DNA of 64,000 nt from NCBI RefSeq assembly GCF_000374005.1, contig NZ_KB893170.1:15243-79242 (forward strand). The letters run 5' to 3'. This document shows positions 44,804 to 53,782 of this stretch, in pieces; position 1 is the first letter of the stretch; every line of letters starts with the position of its first letter. Made by a program: the position numbers and the translations under genes. The notes beneath the pieces are model-generated. The model did not search any database. It worked only from the letters and a program-made list of their open reading frames with translations, and had not been told where the DNA came from. The stretch is from Kiloniella laminariae DSM 19542. Lineage in GTDB: Bacteria > Pseudomonadota > Alphaproteobacteria > Kiloniellales > Kiloniellaceae.

Positions 44804-46668
44804 GCCGCTGTTTCCTCATTCTGGGATTTCACTTCGCCTGTCTCGTCGAAGTTTTCATAGAGATGGGCTTTTTTCTCGTAGCCGCGCGGGGTGTAGACCC
44901 AGCAGGAGCCATCAGACTTTTCGATCCGGCGCGATGTCGAGGAGCCGACCAGCACTACGGTCAGCATATCCACCTGATCCGGCGTCAGTTCATCCAGACG
45001 CAGCACCGTCATGCTTTCACCTTCCCGCCCGAGGTTCCGTCCCAGCATCACAGGTGTATCGGCGGGGCGATGCTTGAGCAGGATTTCGACTGCCGTCGCC
45101 AGCTGGCGGGTACGGCGGCGGGAGACCGGGTTGTAGAAAGCAATAACAAAATCACCCTGCGCCGCTGCATTCAGGCGCTTTTCAATCGCTTCCCAGGGGG
45201 TGAGCAGATCAGAAAGCGAGATGGTGCAGAAATCATGCCCCAGTGGCGCACCAATCCGGGCCGAGGCCCCCTGCAGGGCGGAAATGCCCGGGGTAACCTG
45301 AATGGCAACCCGGTTCCAGTCGGCGCGGTTGCCCCGGTCCAGCAGCTCAAATGTCAGCGCGGCCATGGCATAGATGCCCGGATCACCGGAACAGACCAGC
45401 GCCACAGCGCGCCCTTCTGCCGCAAGGTTAAGCGCGATACGAACCCGCATTTCCTCTTCGCCCAGCTCATAGCCGTGACGGCCTTTGCCCTCGGCCAGCG
45501 GGCCAAGCAGGTCGAGATAGAGGTGATAGCCGACAAGATCGGTTACTCCCCGGACAACACGATCAACCTCCGGCGCGCGCCAGCACTGGTCGCCCGGCCC
45601 AAGTCCGACGACAAAGAGCTTGCCCCGCGCCTGCCCCAGGGTCGAGACCTCGACGATCTCTGGCGCCTGACCAACGGCACAGGTCGCCCGTTTCGATTTG
45701 TGTTTGGCCACAAGAAGCTGACCCTTAGCCCCGACAGCAGCAAGGGCTGCCCCCTCTGAGACGCCGTGACAGCCAACTTCTTCGAAGACAACATCAGAAG
45801 GTGTCGCAAGCCGTGGAGCTTGTTCCTCGAGTATTGCAGCCGGGAAGAAGCGCGCAGGCACATCCAGTTCGGCCGCCAAGGCCTGAACCGCCGTTTCATC
45901 GGCTTTCACATCAATTGAGAAAACAGCCGCAACCGCTTTCTCTGACAGCCCTTCAGCTTTCAATGTTTCTCGCACCAGTGTCGAGAGTTCCTCAGCATCA
46001 GCATTGCGTTCACAGCCCACACCCAGCGACAGCACAGCCGGATGCAGCACCAGTTCCTTTTCAGATCCGGCCAGTGCCTTCTCTGTCACGGTAATTGTCA
46101 GCTCACCATCATCTGACAGTGGCAGCTTGCCCGCTTTGACCCAATCAGCGTTACCAACAAGGCGGACCGACGCCCCGGCCAGCACCTCGGCCATAAAGGC
46201 TTTGTAATCGCCAGGATTGCCCAGTTTCCAGCCTGCAGGCGGGTTATCCAGCGCAATGCCAAAACGATTGTCAGATGCCGTGGTGATCGCTGCGGTGACC
46301 TCCAGTTTGGCAGACAGCGTCTTGGCCAGATCATTGGCCCCGTGGTGCCCACCCAGCAGTGGCACAACCGCCGAGCCGTTTTCAGCCACTGCCAGCACAG
46401 GCGGCTCGGCCCGCTTGTCAGCCAGCAGTGGCGACAAAGCCCTGATCAGAACGCCAGCAGCACAGATTCCGACAATGGCACGTCCTTCCCGAAACAGTGA
46501 TTGCAGGTGGCTGATGGTTTCTTCGAAAGAAACATCGGCGCCGTCTACACGACCGCTGCGACCGTGAACTTCACCGGCACCAAAAGCATCGCGCAGACGA
46601 CGGGCCAGTTTGGCCCCTTCGGCGGTCAGGGCAACAAAAGCGGGAGAGTGATCAAATTTTTGCGTCAT
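44800..46668 (-). CDS. cobJ: CbiG-CobJ fusion: ring-opening hydrolase and C17-methyltransferase
   Basis: A 622-residue fusion. Residues 1-330 are CbiG: an N-terminal domain with VGICAAGVLIRAL and LLGGHHGANDLA, and the C-terminal domain LSLGVGCERNADAEEL. CbiG opens the delta-lactone of cobalt-precorrin-5A and releases acetaldehyde. Residues 355-600 are CobJ/CbiH, with KLFVVGLGPGDQCWRAPE, VCSGDPGIYAMA and GISALQGASARIGAPLGHDFC; it methylates C17 and contracts the ring. CbiG is specific to the oxygen-independent route. The start shares a base with the cobI stop (TAATG). Confidence 0.93.
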   Translation of the reverse strand: MTQKFDHSPAFVALTAEGAKLARRLRDAFGAGEVHGRSGRVDGADVSFEETISHLQSLFREGRAIVGICAAGVLIRALSPLLADKRAEPPVLAVAENGSAVVPLLGGHHGANDLAKTLSAKLEVTAAITTASDNRFGIALDNPPAGWKLGNPGDYKAFMAEVLAGASVRLVGNADWVKAGKLPLSDDGELTITVTEKALAGSEKELVLHPAVLSLGVGCERNADAEELSTLVRETLKAEGLSEKAVAAVFSIDVKADETAVQALAAELDVPARFFPAAILEEQAPRLATPSDVVFEEVGCHGVSEGAALAAVGAKGQLLVAKHKSKRATCAVGQAPEIVEVSTLGQARGKLFVVGLGPGDQCWRAPEVDRVVRGVTDLVGYHLYLDLLGPLAEGKGRHGYELGEEEMRVRIALNLAAEGRAVALVCSGDPGIYAMAALTFELLDRGNRADWNRVAIQVTPGISALQGASARIGAPLGHDFCTISLSDLLTPWEAIEKRLNAAAQGDFVIAFYNPVSRRRTRQLATAVEILLKHRPADTPVMLGRNLGREGESMTVLRLDELTPDQVDMLTVVLVGSSTSRRIEKSDGSCWVYTPRGYEKKAHLYENFDETGEVKSQNEETAA

Positions 46669-47387
46669 TATAGTGTCCAGGCTTCACCACGTTTGTGGAT
46701 CAGGATCATTGAAAAGTAGGGTGCCTTGGCATCACCAACTTCACTCAGGGGCATTATTTTCTGATTGTCCATTGTCGCGCGCTCCACATAGCGGGCACAG
46801 TCAACCAGATCCAGCTCTTCCAGAATGGTTCGAATTTTTTCAAAATGGCGGCCGACCTTGATGATTGCCGCGGCCTGCACATTGCGCAGGCGCTGTTTCA
46901 TAATGTCGGCGTCGACCGGGCCGGGGATAATGGTCATCACATCATTGCGTGCCGCCAGCGGTGCACCAACCATTGCCGAACAGGCCATCAGGGAAGATAC
47001 CCCCGGCACCACCTCGACATCGAAGCGCTCCATCATCCGGCCAAAAAGGTACATAAACGATCCATAGAAAAAGGGATCACCTTCACAGAGCACCACCACA
47101 TCTTGCCCCGCCTCCAGATAGACACTCAGGTCTTCGGCCGCCTTGTCATAAACATCCTGCGCCGGGAAACGTTCTGTCACCATCGGGATACGGATCGGGT
47201 ATTCGACCTGTCCGCCCGGCAGATGATCCGCCACGATGGAACGGGCCAGACTGTCGCCGACATCCGGTGCCGGATAGGCCAGTACAGGCGCGCCCTGGAT
47301 CAGGCGCAAAGCCTTGAGAGTAAGAAGCTCGGGGTCGCCGGGACCAATCCCGACACCATAAAGCTTTCCTGATGTTTTATTGGCCAT
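46668..47387 (-). CDS. cobI: Precorrin-2 C20-methyltransferase
   Basis: This 239-residue SAM-dependent enzyme methylates C20 of precorrin-2, or of cobalt-factor II if cobalt is already inserted (then CbiL). It has KLYGVGIGPGDPELLTLKA at the N-terminus, VVLCEGDPFFYGSFMYLF near residue 97 and GVSSLMACSAMVGAPL near residue 128. It overlaps the end of cobL by 11 bases and adjoins cobJ with no gap. Confidence 0.95.
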   Translation of the reverse strand: MANKTSGKLYGVGIGPGDPELLTLKALRLIQGAPVLAYPAPDVGDSLARSIVADHLPGGQVEYPIRIPMVTERFPAQDVYDKAAEDLSVYLEAGQDVVVLCEGDPFFYGSFMYLFGRMMERFDVEVVPGVSSLMACSAMVGAPLAARNDVMTIIPGPVDADIMKQRLRNVQAAAIIKVGRHFEKIRTILEELDLVDCARYVERATMDNQKIMPLSEVGDAKAPYFSMILIHKRGEAWTL

Positions 47388-48609
47388 ATTCTTTCGTTAC
47401 CACAAACTGGGTCACGGTCATGGCAGAGCGCCAGCCGTGATAGGGTCCTACAGGAGAAGCATGACTGACCGCAATACGGTTCAGCTCTCCCCCGACTTTT
47501 TTATGCCATTCATAAAGCTGATTCTCCCCTTCGAGCGTCACAACATTGGCGACAAAGCGCCCTCCAGGGTTCAAAAGCGCCCAGCAACGCTCGAAAATCC
47601 CTTCACTGGTTGCACCGCCGCCGATAAAGATCGCATCGGGATGTTCGCCTTTTTGGCTCAGCTGATCCAGCGCGGAAGGCAAAGCACCGTCATGGATGGC
47701 AAGGAAGGGAGTTCCCAGGGCCTGGGCATTGGATGCAATCATGGTCAGGCGTTCGCTGTTGCGCTCGACAGCCACCGCCCTCGCGCCGCGCGCTGCGCGC
47801 ATCCATTCGATAGAGATCGACCCGCAGCCGGCACCAAGATCCCAGAGCAGCTGTCCCGGAACCGGAGTCAGTGCTGCAAGCGTGGCCGCCCGGACGATCC
47901 TCTTGGTCATCTGGCCATCATGGAGGAAAGCATCGTCCGGCAGGCCCGGCGTATTGGCATAAACACGGGCGTGACCCGTCGCAATACAGTCGACGGCGAT
48001 CGTATTCAGATCAGCTGAAACCGGGTGATCCCAACAGTGGGCAATACCTTCCATCTGCTGTTCATTCTCTCCGCCCATATGCTCCAGCACGGTGATCCGG
48101 CTGTCGCCAAAGCCCCGTTTGGTCAAAAGATCAGCAACTTCTCCCGGTGTCTTGCCGTTTTCACTGAGCATCAGCAGACGGGCACCAGGCTGTATATAAC
48201 TTTGCAGCAAACTTAACGGCCTGCCATGCAGGGTCAGAAGATCGACTTCCATCAAGGGCCAACCCAGACGGGCACAGGCCAGGGAATAGGCCGAAATTCC
48301 CGGCACTATGCGCATTTCCGTCGCAGAAAGCTGTTTGGCAAAGGTTGCCCCGACACCAAAACACATGGGGTCCCCGGTCGCGAGAACACAGATTTTTTCT
48401 CCGCGGCGGGCCAGCACCCTTTTGACCATGCCAGAAAAAGGATTTCCCCAGACAAGCTGTTCGCGAGGATCTTCGCCCAGCATTGACAGATGGCGCTCCC
48501 CGCCGACGATCACTTCGGCCTGTTCCAGCAAACTGCGAGCAACCGGGGTCAGACTGTCAAGCCCCTCTTCTCCGATCCCCAGTATCGTCAGCCAGGCCGC
48601 CTGCGTCAT
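47377..48609 (-). CDS. cobL: Precorrin-6B C5,15-methyltransferase (decarboxylating)
   Basis: A 410-residue CbiE-CbiT fusion. Residues 1-200 are CbiE (LTILGIGEEGLDSLTP, VLATGDPMCFGVG), adding methyl groups at C5 and C15; residues 220-410 are CbiT, with the Rossmann SAM motif LLWDLGAGCGSISIEWM, and perform decarboxylation of the C12 acetate. ATG 48609 is the start, overlapping the cobH stop by four bases (ATGA). The open frame extends upstream to 48870, through cobH, without coding value. Confidence 0.95.
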   Translation of the reverse strand: MTQAAWLTILGIGEEGLDSLTPVARSLLEQAEVIVGGERHLSMLGEDPREQLVWGNPFSGMVKRVLARRGEKICVLATGDPMCFGVGATFAKQLSATEMRIVPGISAYSLACARLGWPLMEVDLLTLHGRPLSLLQSYIQPGARLLMLSENGKTPGEVADLLTKRGFGDSRITVLEHMGGENEQQMEGIAHCWDHPVSADLNTIAVDCIATGHARVYANTPGLPDDAFLHDGQMTKRIVRAATLAALTPVPGQLLWDLGAGCGSISIEWMRAARGARAVAVERNSERLTMIASNAQALGTPFLAIHDGALPSALDQLSQKGEHPDAIFIGGGATSEGIFERCWALLNPGGRFVANVVTLEGENQLYEWHKKVGGELNRIAVSHASPVGPYHGWRSAMTVTQFVVTKEYGQ

Positions 48610-49241
48610 TGATTGTCCTTTGCCACAGCGTTCAGGGCGGCCGAGGCAATGGCACTGCCTCCCCGACGTCCGCGCAATGTCATATAGGGTACGCCGATAT
48701 TTGCCTCGATCAAGGCTTCCTTTGATTCTGCAGCGCCAACAAAACCAACGGGAAAGCCAAGGATTACTGCAGGCTTCGGCGCTCCATCCGCAAGAATCTC
48801 CAGCAAATGAAACAAGGCTGTCGGCGCATTGCCGATCACAACAACCGCGCCCTCCAGATGCTCTCGCCACAATTCAACAGCAGCAGCAGAGCGGGTATTG
48901 CCAATTTCCAGTGCCAGTCCCGGCACCCGCTCGTCCGTCAGGGGACAGAGCACAGCATTATCAGCCGGAAGACGGTTGCGGATAATCCCGTCCATGGCCA
49001 TACGGCAGTCAGCAATGATCGGTACCCCGGCCTTTAGCGCCGCACGTCCTTTGGCAGCCGCATCACTGGTCCAGGCAAGGTCATCAACAACTTCCGGCAT
49101 ACCACAGGCGTGGATAATACGGACGGCAACATCGGCGATATCCGCTGGCATTTTGCTCAAATCAGCCGCTGCCTGGATCTGGGCGAAAGACTGACGATAG
49201 ATCTCCTGCGGATCACGAATATAGTCATAGATAACAGACAT
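48606..49241 (-). CDS. cobH: Precorrin-8X methylmutase
   Basis: This 211-residue enzyme moves the methyl group from C11 to C12, giving hydrogenobyrinate or cobyrinate. Recognised by RIIHACGMPEVVDDL with its catalytic His, IADCRMAMDGI, and VIGNAPTALFHLLE. GGGGAAG lies upstream of the ATG at 49241. It starts 20 bases after the cbiX stop and is part of that operon; it could be called cbiC. Confidence 0.95.
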   Translation of the reverse strand: MSVIYDYIRDPQEIYRQSFAQIQAAADLSKMPADIADVAVRIIHACGMPEVVDDLAWTSDAAAKGRAALKAGVPIIADCRMAMDGIIRNRLPADNAVLCPLTDERVPGLALEIGNTRSAAAVELWREHLEGAVVVIGNAPTALFHLLEILADGAPKPAVILGFPVGFVGAAESKEALIEANIGVPYMTLRGRRGGSAIASAALNAVAKDNQ

Positions 49242-49261
49242 ACAGCTTCCCCTTGCCCGGA

Positions 49262-50389
49262 CTAGACGCCCTTGACGCCCTTTTTCATGGTGACCGGCCC
49301 CAGCGGGTGATCCGCATGGGGATAGGGATGATGGTGGTGATCGTGCCCGTGCGCATGATCGTGACTATGATCGTGATGACTGTGTCCATGATCGTGGTCA
49401 TGCCCGTGGTCATGCCCGTGATTGTGATCATGCCCGTGGTCATGGCTATGCCCGTGACTATGCGCATGATCGTGAGCATGGTCTTCCGCAGGCCCCGTCC
49501 CGATCCCTTCCACATGGTGGTGATGACTTTCCTGCGGCAGACCGATCTCGGCCTCGAAACCCAGCACCTGCTCGCGGTATTTGCAGAGCTTGCAGTTCAT
49601 CAGGTTCGCGCCGTCCAGAATTTCCTGTACCCGGTCGGCAAAGGCATCCAGCACCTTTGGATGGTCGGACAGATAAGGCGCCTTGACAAATTCAATCTCT
49701 GGATGGCGTGCAGCAACCACATCCGTGTAGTCATAGATGCGCTTGACCAGTATTCCTGTAAAAAGAAAATAGGGGAAAACAATGATCCGTTTATAGCCAA
49801 GCTTGGTGGCGTGTTCCAGACCCGGCTCCACCAGCGGGAAGGTCACACCGGAATAGCAGACTTCGCCCCAGCCAAAACCAAAACCTTCCCACAGCAGACG
49901 CATGACCTTGCTGACGTTGGAATTGGCATCAGGGTCAGATGCACCGCGCCCGACCACCATCAGCATGGTGTCATGGATCGGCACCTCGCCGCTGCTGGCA
50001 TTGGCCGCATCGACGGCTTCCTGAATACGCGCCCCGGCGGCGGCGATCAGTTTCGGATCAATGCCCAGTTCACGACCATATTCGATTTTCATTTCCGGAT
50101 GCTGCGCCTCATAGGTCCTCAGCACCGACGGAATATCATTTTTGGCGTGCCCGGCGGCAAAGAGCATTCCCGGAATCGCCAGTACCAGATCGTGCCCGGC
50201 TTCGCGCAGGTTATCCAGACCGGTGCGGATAATCGGTGTGGCAAATTCAAGGAAACCACTGTCGACCACATATTGGGGCAGGCGTTCGCGGATCCCGCGG
50301 GCAACGGAGTCAAACTCGCGCACAGCGCCTTCATCACGGCTGCCATGTCCACAGACCATCACACCAATCTTGGTTCCGTTCTCTGCCAT
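49262..50389 (-). CDS. cbiX: Sirohydrochlorin cobaltochelatase, long CbiX with His-rich tail
   Basis: This 375-residue enzyme inserts cobalt into sirohydrochlorin, the committing step of the cobalt-early B12 route. The two chelatase repeats are present, each with a metal-site His: VMVCGHGSRDE near residue 15 and GMLFAAGHAKND near residue 85. MNCKLC (MXCXXC), which holds an Fe-S cluster in characterised long CbiX, follows. The C-terminal 80 residues hold more than 30 His in (Asp/Gly/Ser-His) repeats, which should bind or store cobalt or nickel. ATG 50389 is chosen for its family N-terminus. It heads the leftward operon. Confidence 0.93.
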   Translation of the reverse strand: MAENGTKIGVMVCGHGSRDEGAVREFDSVARGIRERLPQYVVDSGFLEFATPIIRTGLDNLREAGHDLVLAIPGMLFAAGHAKNDIPSVLRTYEAQHPEMKIEYGRELGIDPKLIAAAGARIQEAVDAANASSGEVPIHDTMLMVVGRGASDPDANSNVSKVMRLLWEGFGFGWGEVCYSGVTFPLVEPGLEHATKLGYKRIIVFPYFLFTGILVKRIYDYTDVVAARHPEIEFVKAPYLSDHPKVLDAFADRVQEILDGANLMNCKLCKYREQVLGFEAEIGLPQESHHHHVEGIGTGPAEDHAHDHAHSHGHSHDHGHDHNHGHDHGHDHDHGHSHHDHSHDHAHGHDHHHHPYPHADHPLGPVTMKKGVKGV

Positions 50390-50503
50390 TTTCTCATCTC
50401 TTCCTATTTGACGGCGACATCTTCGGTCCCCTCGTACAGTATTTTTATCTATCCACGCACACGAGTACTTGACCTGGAACAGCGGCGCTAACATTGTCAC
50501 GCC

Positions 50504-51502
50504 ATGTTATTGTCCTTTTTGCTCCAAGAGCCACTTTTTTTACCCGTCCTGACCCTGATCATCGCCATCCTGATCGATGCGGCAATCGGGGATCCGACAC
50601 GCCTCTACAAGATCATTCCCCACCCCGTGGTCCTCATCGGCAAAGCCATAGAACTCACAGAAATCCGGCTAAACCGTAATCGGGACAGTCGGTCATTCCG
50701 TATCGTTCTCGGCGCCCTGCTGGCTCTGGGGATCATCTCGTTAAGTACTGCTGTCGGTCTTATACTCTCACACCTTTCAGGGCAAGTCCCCCATGGCTGG
50801 ATTATCGAATCGCTTCTGGCTTCCAGCCTGATTGCCTATCGCGGGTTGGGCAAAGCGGTACAGCATGTTGCGACAGAACTCGCCCTTGGCCTGAAGTCTG
50901 GTCGCCTCGCTATTCGCCATCTCGTTGGCCGCGACCCCGAAAGCCTGAACGAAGCCGGGATCAGTCGCGCCGCCATCGAAAGCATGGCCGAGAACTTTTC
51001 CGACGGGGTCGTTGCACCCGTTTTCTGGTTTGCAGTCTTTGGCCTGCCCGGTATCTGTGCCTACAAGGCAATCAACACTCTCGACAGCATGATCGGCCAC
51101 AGGAACGAGCGTTATGAAGCCTTCGGGAAGTTTGCGGCCCGGTTGGATGATCTGGTCAACCTGATCCCGGCCCGCCTCGCCGGACTGTTTTTTGTTCTTG
51201 CCGCTCTGTTGGTGCCGGGTGCCTCGCCATCACGAGGCTTGAGAATCATGTTCCGTGATGCCGGTTTACACCGCTCACCCAACGCTGGCTGGCAGGAAGC
51301 TGCCGTGGCCGGAGCACTTGGCTTTGCCCTGGCGGGTCCCCGGACCTATCCCGGCTACGTGGTCGATGACCCCTTTATGGGCGACGGCGGCCGAAAAGAT
51401 CTCGACGCTCCCGATATCCGCCAGGCGCTCAAACTCTATCTCGGCGCAGGTTTCTGGATGCTGGTCGCCGTTGCGACCCTGTTGCTACCTTCCCTATTGT
51501 AA
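50504..51502 (+). CDS. cbiB: Adenosylcobinamide-phosphate synthase
   Basis: This 332-residue integral membrane enzyme attaches the aminopropanol (phosphate) linker to adenosylcobyric acid. Conserved segments are DAAIGDPTRLYKIIPHPVVLIG near residue 27, SMAENFSDGVVAPVFWF near residue 162, and NTLDSMIGH near residue 190. About five membrane helices are seen. It is divergent from cbiX with 114 bases between, and convergent with the TauE-type gene. The alternative symbol is cobD in the Pseudomonas denitrificans nomenclature. Confidence 0.94.
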   Translation: MLLSFLLQEPLFLPVLTLIIAILIDAAIGDPTRLYKIIPHPVVLIGKAIELTEIRLNRNRDSRSFRIVLGALLALGIISLSTAVGLILSHLSGQVPHGWIIESLLASSLIAYRGLGKAVQHVATELALGLKSGRLAIRHLVGRDPESLNEAGISRAAIESMAENFSDGVVAPVFWFAVFGLPGICAYKAINTLDSMIGHRNERYEAFGKFAARLDDLVNLIPARLAGLFFVLAALLVPGASPSRGLRIMFRDAGLHRSPNAGWQEAAVAGALGFALAGPRTYPGYVVDDPFMGDGGRKDLDAPDIRQALKLYLGAGFWMLVAVATLLLPSLL

Positions 51503-51517
51503 TTTTTTTAAAGGGAC

Positions 51518-52276
51518 CTAGAGCAAACTTTTTGCCAGCCCCAGCAGCGCCAGAACCATCAAGAGACAAAGCACAAAATAACGATAGTGCAGCGCCGAAC
51601 TGCGCTTGAAAACCTTGTTCCCCAGCCAGATCCCCAAGAGTACAGGAAGCACCAGCACTGCGGTTCTGGCAAGAGTCACCAGATCAAGCAGCCCTGCAAA
51701 GATCAGTGCCCCGGTGCCATAGGCATCCAGAATCAGGAAATAGAGATTGAGCGTCGCCCGGACAGCTTCGGCAGGCAGTGCCACGGCCATCATATAGATC
51801 GCCACGGGCAGGCCACCGATTGACGCCGCCCCATTGGCCAAACCGGACAGCAGGCCAACTGAAAAATTTCGTCCCCCGGTTTCACGCAATACAAGTGAAC
51901 GGCCAAAAAACAGCAATAGGCTTGCTGCCAGAACACTCAGAGAAATCGCAATTCGCAAGGGGTCGGGTGCAATAAACTTGAGGATCAGAACCCCAATGGG
52001 CACGCCGAGCGCAGCCCCTATCAGTAACCAGCGTAACAGCGGCCAATGGATGGCGCTCCAGGTCATGCGCGCCATCACCAGACTGGAGATCATCTCCAGC
52101 AGCAGGGCAATCGGCACCACTTCGCTGGGCAGCAGGATCAGCGTCAGGGACGTCACGATCAGGGCAGAAAGGCCAAAGCCGGAAAACCCCCGGCACAGCC
52201 CGGCCACCAATCCACAAGCCAGCACCATCCAGAATTCCGGCAACAGGAGTTCTGTCCAGATTAACAGCTGTTCCAT
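51518..52276 (-). CDS. TauE/SafE family membrane protein
   Basis: A 252-residue inner-membrane transporter with about eight helices and the two repeated motifs expected of TauE/SafE (GLVAGLCRGFSGFGLSA near 22 and GLLSGLANGAASIGGLPVAIYMM near 140). Members export sulfite, sulfoacetate or other anions; some are near metal or cofactor genes. Its place inside the B12 region may be chance. GGGGGAAAG lies just before the ATG. Confidence 0.88.
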   Translation of the reverse strand: MEQLLIWTELLLPEFWMVLACGLVAGLCRGFSGFGLSALIVTSLTLILLPSEVVPIALLLEMISSLVMARMTWSAIHWPLLRWLLIGAALGVPIGVLILKFIAPDPLRIAISLSVLAASLLLFFGRSLVLRETGGRNFSVGLLSGLANGAASIGGLPVAIYMMAVALPAEAVRATLNLYFLILDAYGTGALIFAGLLDLVTLARTAVLVLPVLLGIWLGNKVFKRSSALHYRYFVLCLLMVLALLGLAKSLL

Positions 52277-52333
52277 TTCTTTCCCCCCGGGATCACCCGC
52301 GACTCGCGCGTTGGATTGATCAGTTTAGAGAGA

Positions 52334-52957
52334 CTATCCGGCTTTTGGTCGTACCAGTTGGAAAACTTCGTTGATCACAGCGTAATCCTGATAGCCGAGC
52401 CGGGCCAGAGGGCGCATTTTCGTCGCATCGACCAGCCCATTGGTCAGGCAGGATTCATCAATATGAATACCAACAACCTCGCCCAGTACCATCGTAGAAT
52501 GCTGACCTGCGGCATTGGCGGGCAGTTCAAGTGATTTGAACAACCTGCATTCGAAATGCACTGGCGCCCCCTTGACCCGGGGTGGTGTGACCATAGTCGA
52601 GGATAATTTTTCAAGCCCTGCTGCCTCAAACTCATCGACAGAAAAAGGAGCCGGCTTGGAACTTTCGTTCATGGCGTTCCGCTGTTCCCAGGACACCAGA
52701 TTAAACACGAACTCTTCGGTCTCGAGGATATTGCGCAGGGAATCCTTGATCCCCTCTTCACGGCCATCGGGCGAAAAACCAACGCCGATTATCGGCGGTT
52801 CATCGGAAAAAGCGTTAAAATAACTGAAAGGAGCAAGATTACAGACACCGGCGGCGGACTGCGTTGAAATCCAGGCTATCGGGCGCGGCAGAACACAGCC
52901 CTTGAAAGGGTTATGCGGTAATCCCTGCTCCAGATGATGCCCCGGCTGAAAAAACAT
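52334..52957 (-). CDS. Flavin reductase-like (FMN-binding split-barrel) protein
   Basis: A 207-residue flavoprotein of the flavin reductase/DIM6 family. GCVLPRPIAWIST near residue 25 and the NLAPFSYFNAFSDEPPIIGVG block are diagnostic. It may reduce FMN or the cobalt of corrinoids; CobR is a relative in flavin reductase function, but this protein is not clearly CobR. GGAG lies before ATG 52957. It follows the cobO terminator region on the opposite side, so it is a separate unit. Confidence 0.85.
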   Translation of the reverse strand: MFFQPGHHLEQGLPHNPFKGCVLPRPIAWISTQSAAGVCNLAPFSYFNAFSDEPPIIGVGFSPDGREEGIKDSLRNILETEEFVFNLVSWEQRNAMNESSKPAPFSVDEFEAAGLEKLSSTMVTPPRVKGAPVHFECRLFKSLELPANAAGQHSTMVLGEVVGIHIDESCLTNGLVDATKMRPLARLGYQDYAVINEVFQLVRPKAG

Positions 52958-53024
52958 TCCTGCTCTCCTGAAATACATACTGTCTATGAAAGGAACAGGA
53001 GCCTAGACGCTTTTCGGGCAAAGA

Positions 53025-53049
53025 AAAAGGGCGGAAAATCCGCCCTTTT
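53025..53049. terminator. Terminator after cobO
   Basis: AAAAGGGCGGA and TCCGCCCTTTT form a perfect 11-base stem with a 3-base loop. The A/T ends make it work in either direction; on the minus strand T residues follow. It lies 21 bases after the cobO stop and ends the cobU-cobW-cobN-cobO unit. Confidence 0.9.
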
Positions 53050-53069
53050 CAAAACAGATTCAGGATAAA

Positions 53070-53729
53070 TCAGAACTCGATACCGCGCTGAGCCTTGATA
53101 TTCTGATCGCGGAATGGATGTTTCACCAGCGTCATTTCGGTGACCAAATCAGCAATCTCAATCATTTCATCCTTGGCATTGCGCCCGGTGATGACGATGT
53201 GCAGATCTTCCGGTTTGTCCTCGAGAAAATCGATAACCTCTTCCAGCACCAGATGGTCATAGCGCAGGGTGATGTTCAGCTCATCCAGAATGATCATGTT
53301 GTATTTCGGGTTTTCCCCGCGACAAGCATTGATCATTTCCTTGGATTTTTCCCAGGCTTTCTCGGCCGCAGAGATATCCCGCGCCCGATCTTGCGTATCC
53401 CAGGTAAAGCCTTCGCCCAGAGCGTACATCTCGACCTGATCAGGGAATTTCTCCAGCACATATTTTTCCCCGGTTTCCCACTTGCCTTTGACAAACTGGA
53501 CGACCCCGATTTTCATGCCGTTACCAACTGCGCGGGTTGCCAGACCAAAAGCCGCTGTGGACTTGCCTTTTCCCTTGCCCGTATGAACGATGATCAGACC
53601 TTTTTCATTCACCTTGCTTGAAAGCATCTTGTCTCTGGCGGCCTTGCGCTTACGTGATTTTTCGTTCGCGCGCTCAAAAGCCGCCTGATCCAGAGTGCTC
53701 TCGTCCTGCTGGTTTTCTGCTTCGGACAT
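53070..53729 (-). CDS. cobO: Cob(I)yrinic acid a,c-diamide adenosyltransferase
   Basis: This 219-residue enzyme adds the adenosyl group from ATP to the reduced cobalt of cobyrinic acid diamide or other corrinoids. The P-loop is IIVHTGKGKGKSTAAFG near residue 46, with LDELN (Walker B-like) near residue 149. It has a charged N-terminal extension rich in Glu/Lys. It is 53 bases after cobN and is the last gene of its operon. BtuR and CobA(Salmonella) are other names. Confidence 0.95.
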   Translation of the reverse strand: MSEAENQQDESTLDQAAFERANEKSRKRKAARDKMLSSKVNEKGLIIVHTGKGKGKSTAAFGLATRAVGNGMKIGVVQFVKGKWETGEKYVLEKFPDQVEMYALGEGFTWDTQDRARDISAAEKAWEKSKEMINACRGENPKYNMIILDELNITLRYDHLVLEEVIDFLEDKPEDLHIVITGRNAKDEMIEIADLVTEMTLVKHPFRDQNIKAQRGIEF

Positions 53730-53782
53730 TCTGTTTCTCCCAAATCCTGTTTATTTCTCAATTCTCTTTTCCCGCCAGCTTA

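Noticed and set aside
48610-48870. N-terminal extension of cobL
   Set aside because: The extra 87 codons run inside cobH in another frame and contain no CbiE sequence. ATG 48609 fits the family start and the ATGA overlap.
49253-50491. 412-codon plus-strand frame opposite cbiX
   Set aside because: It is antisense to the chelatase for its full length. The Met/Val-rich composition comes from the complement of the His repeat.
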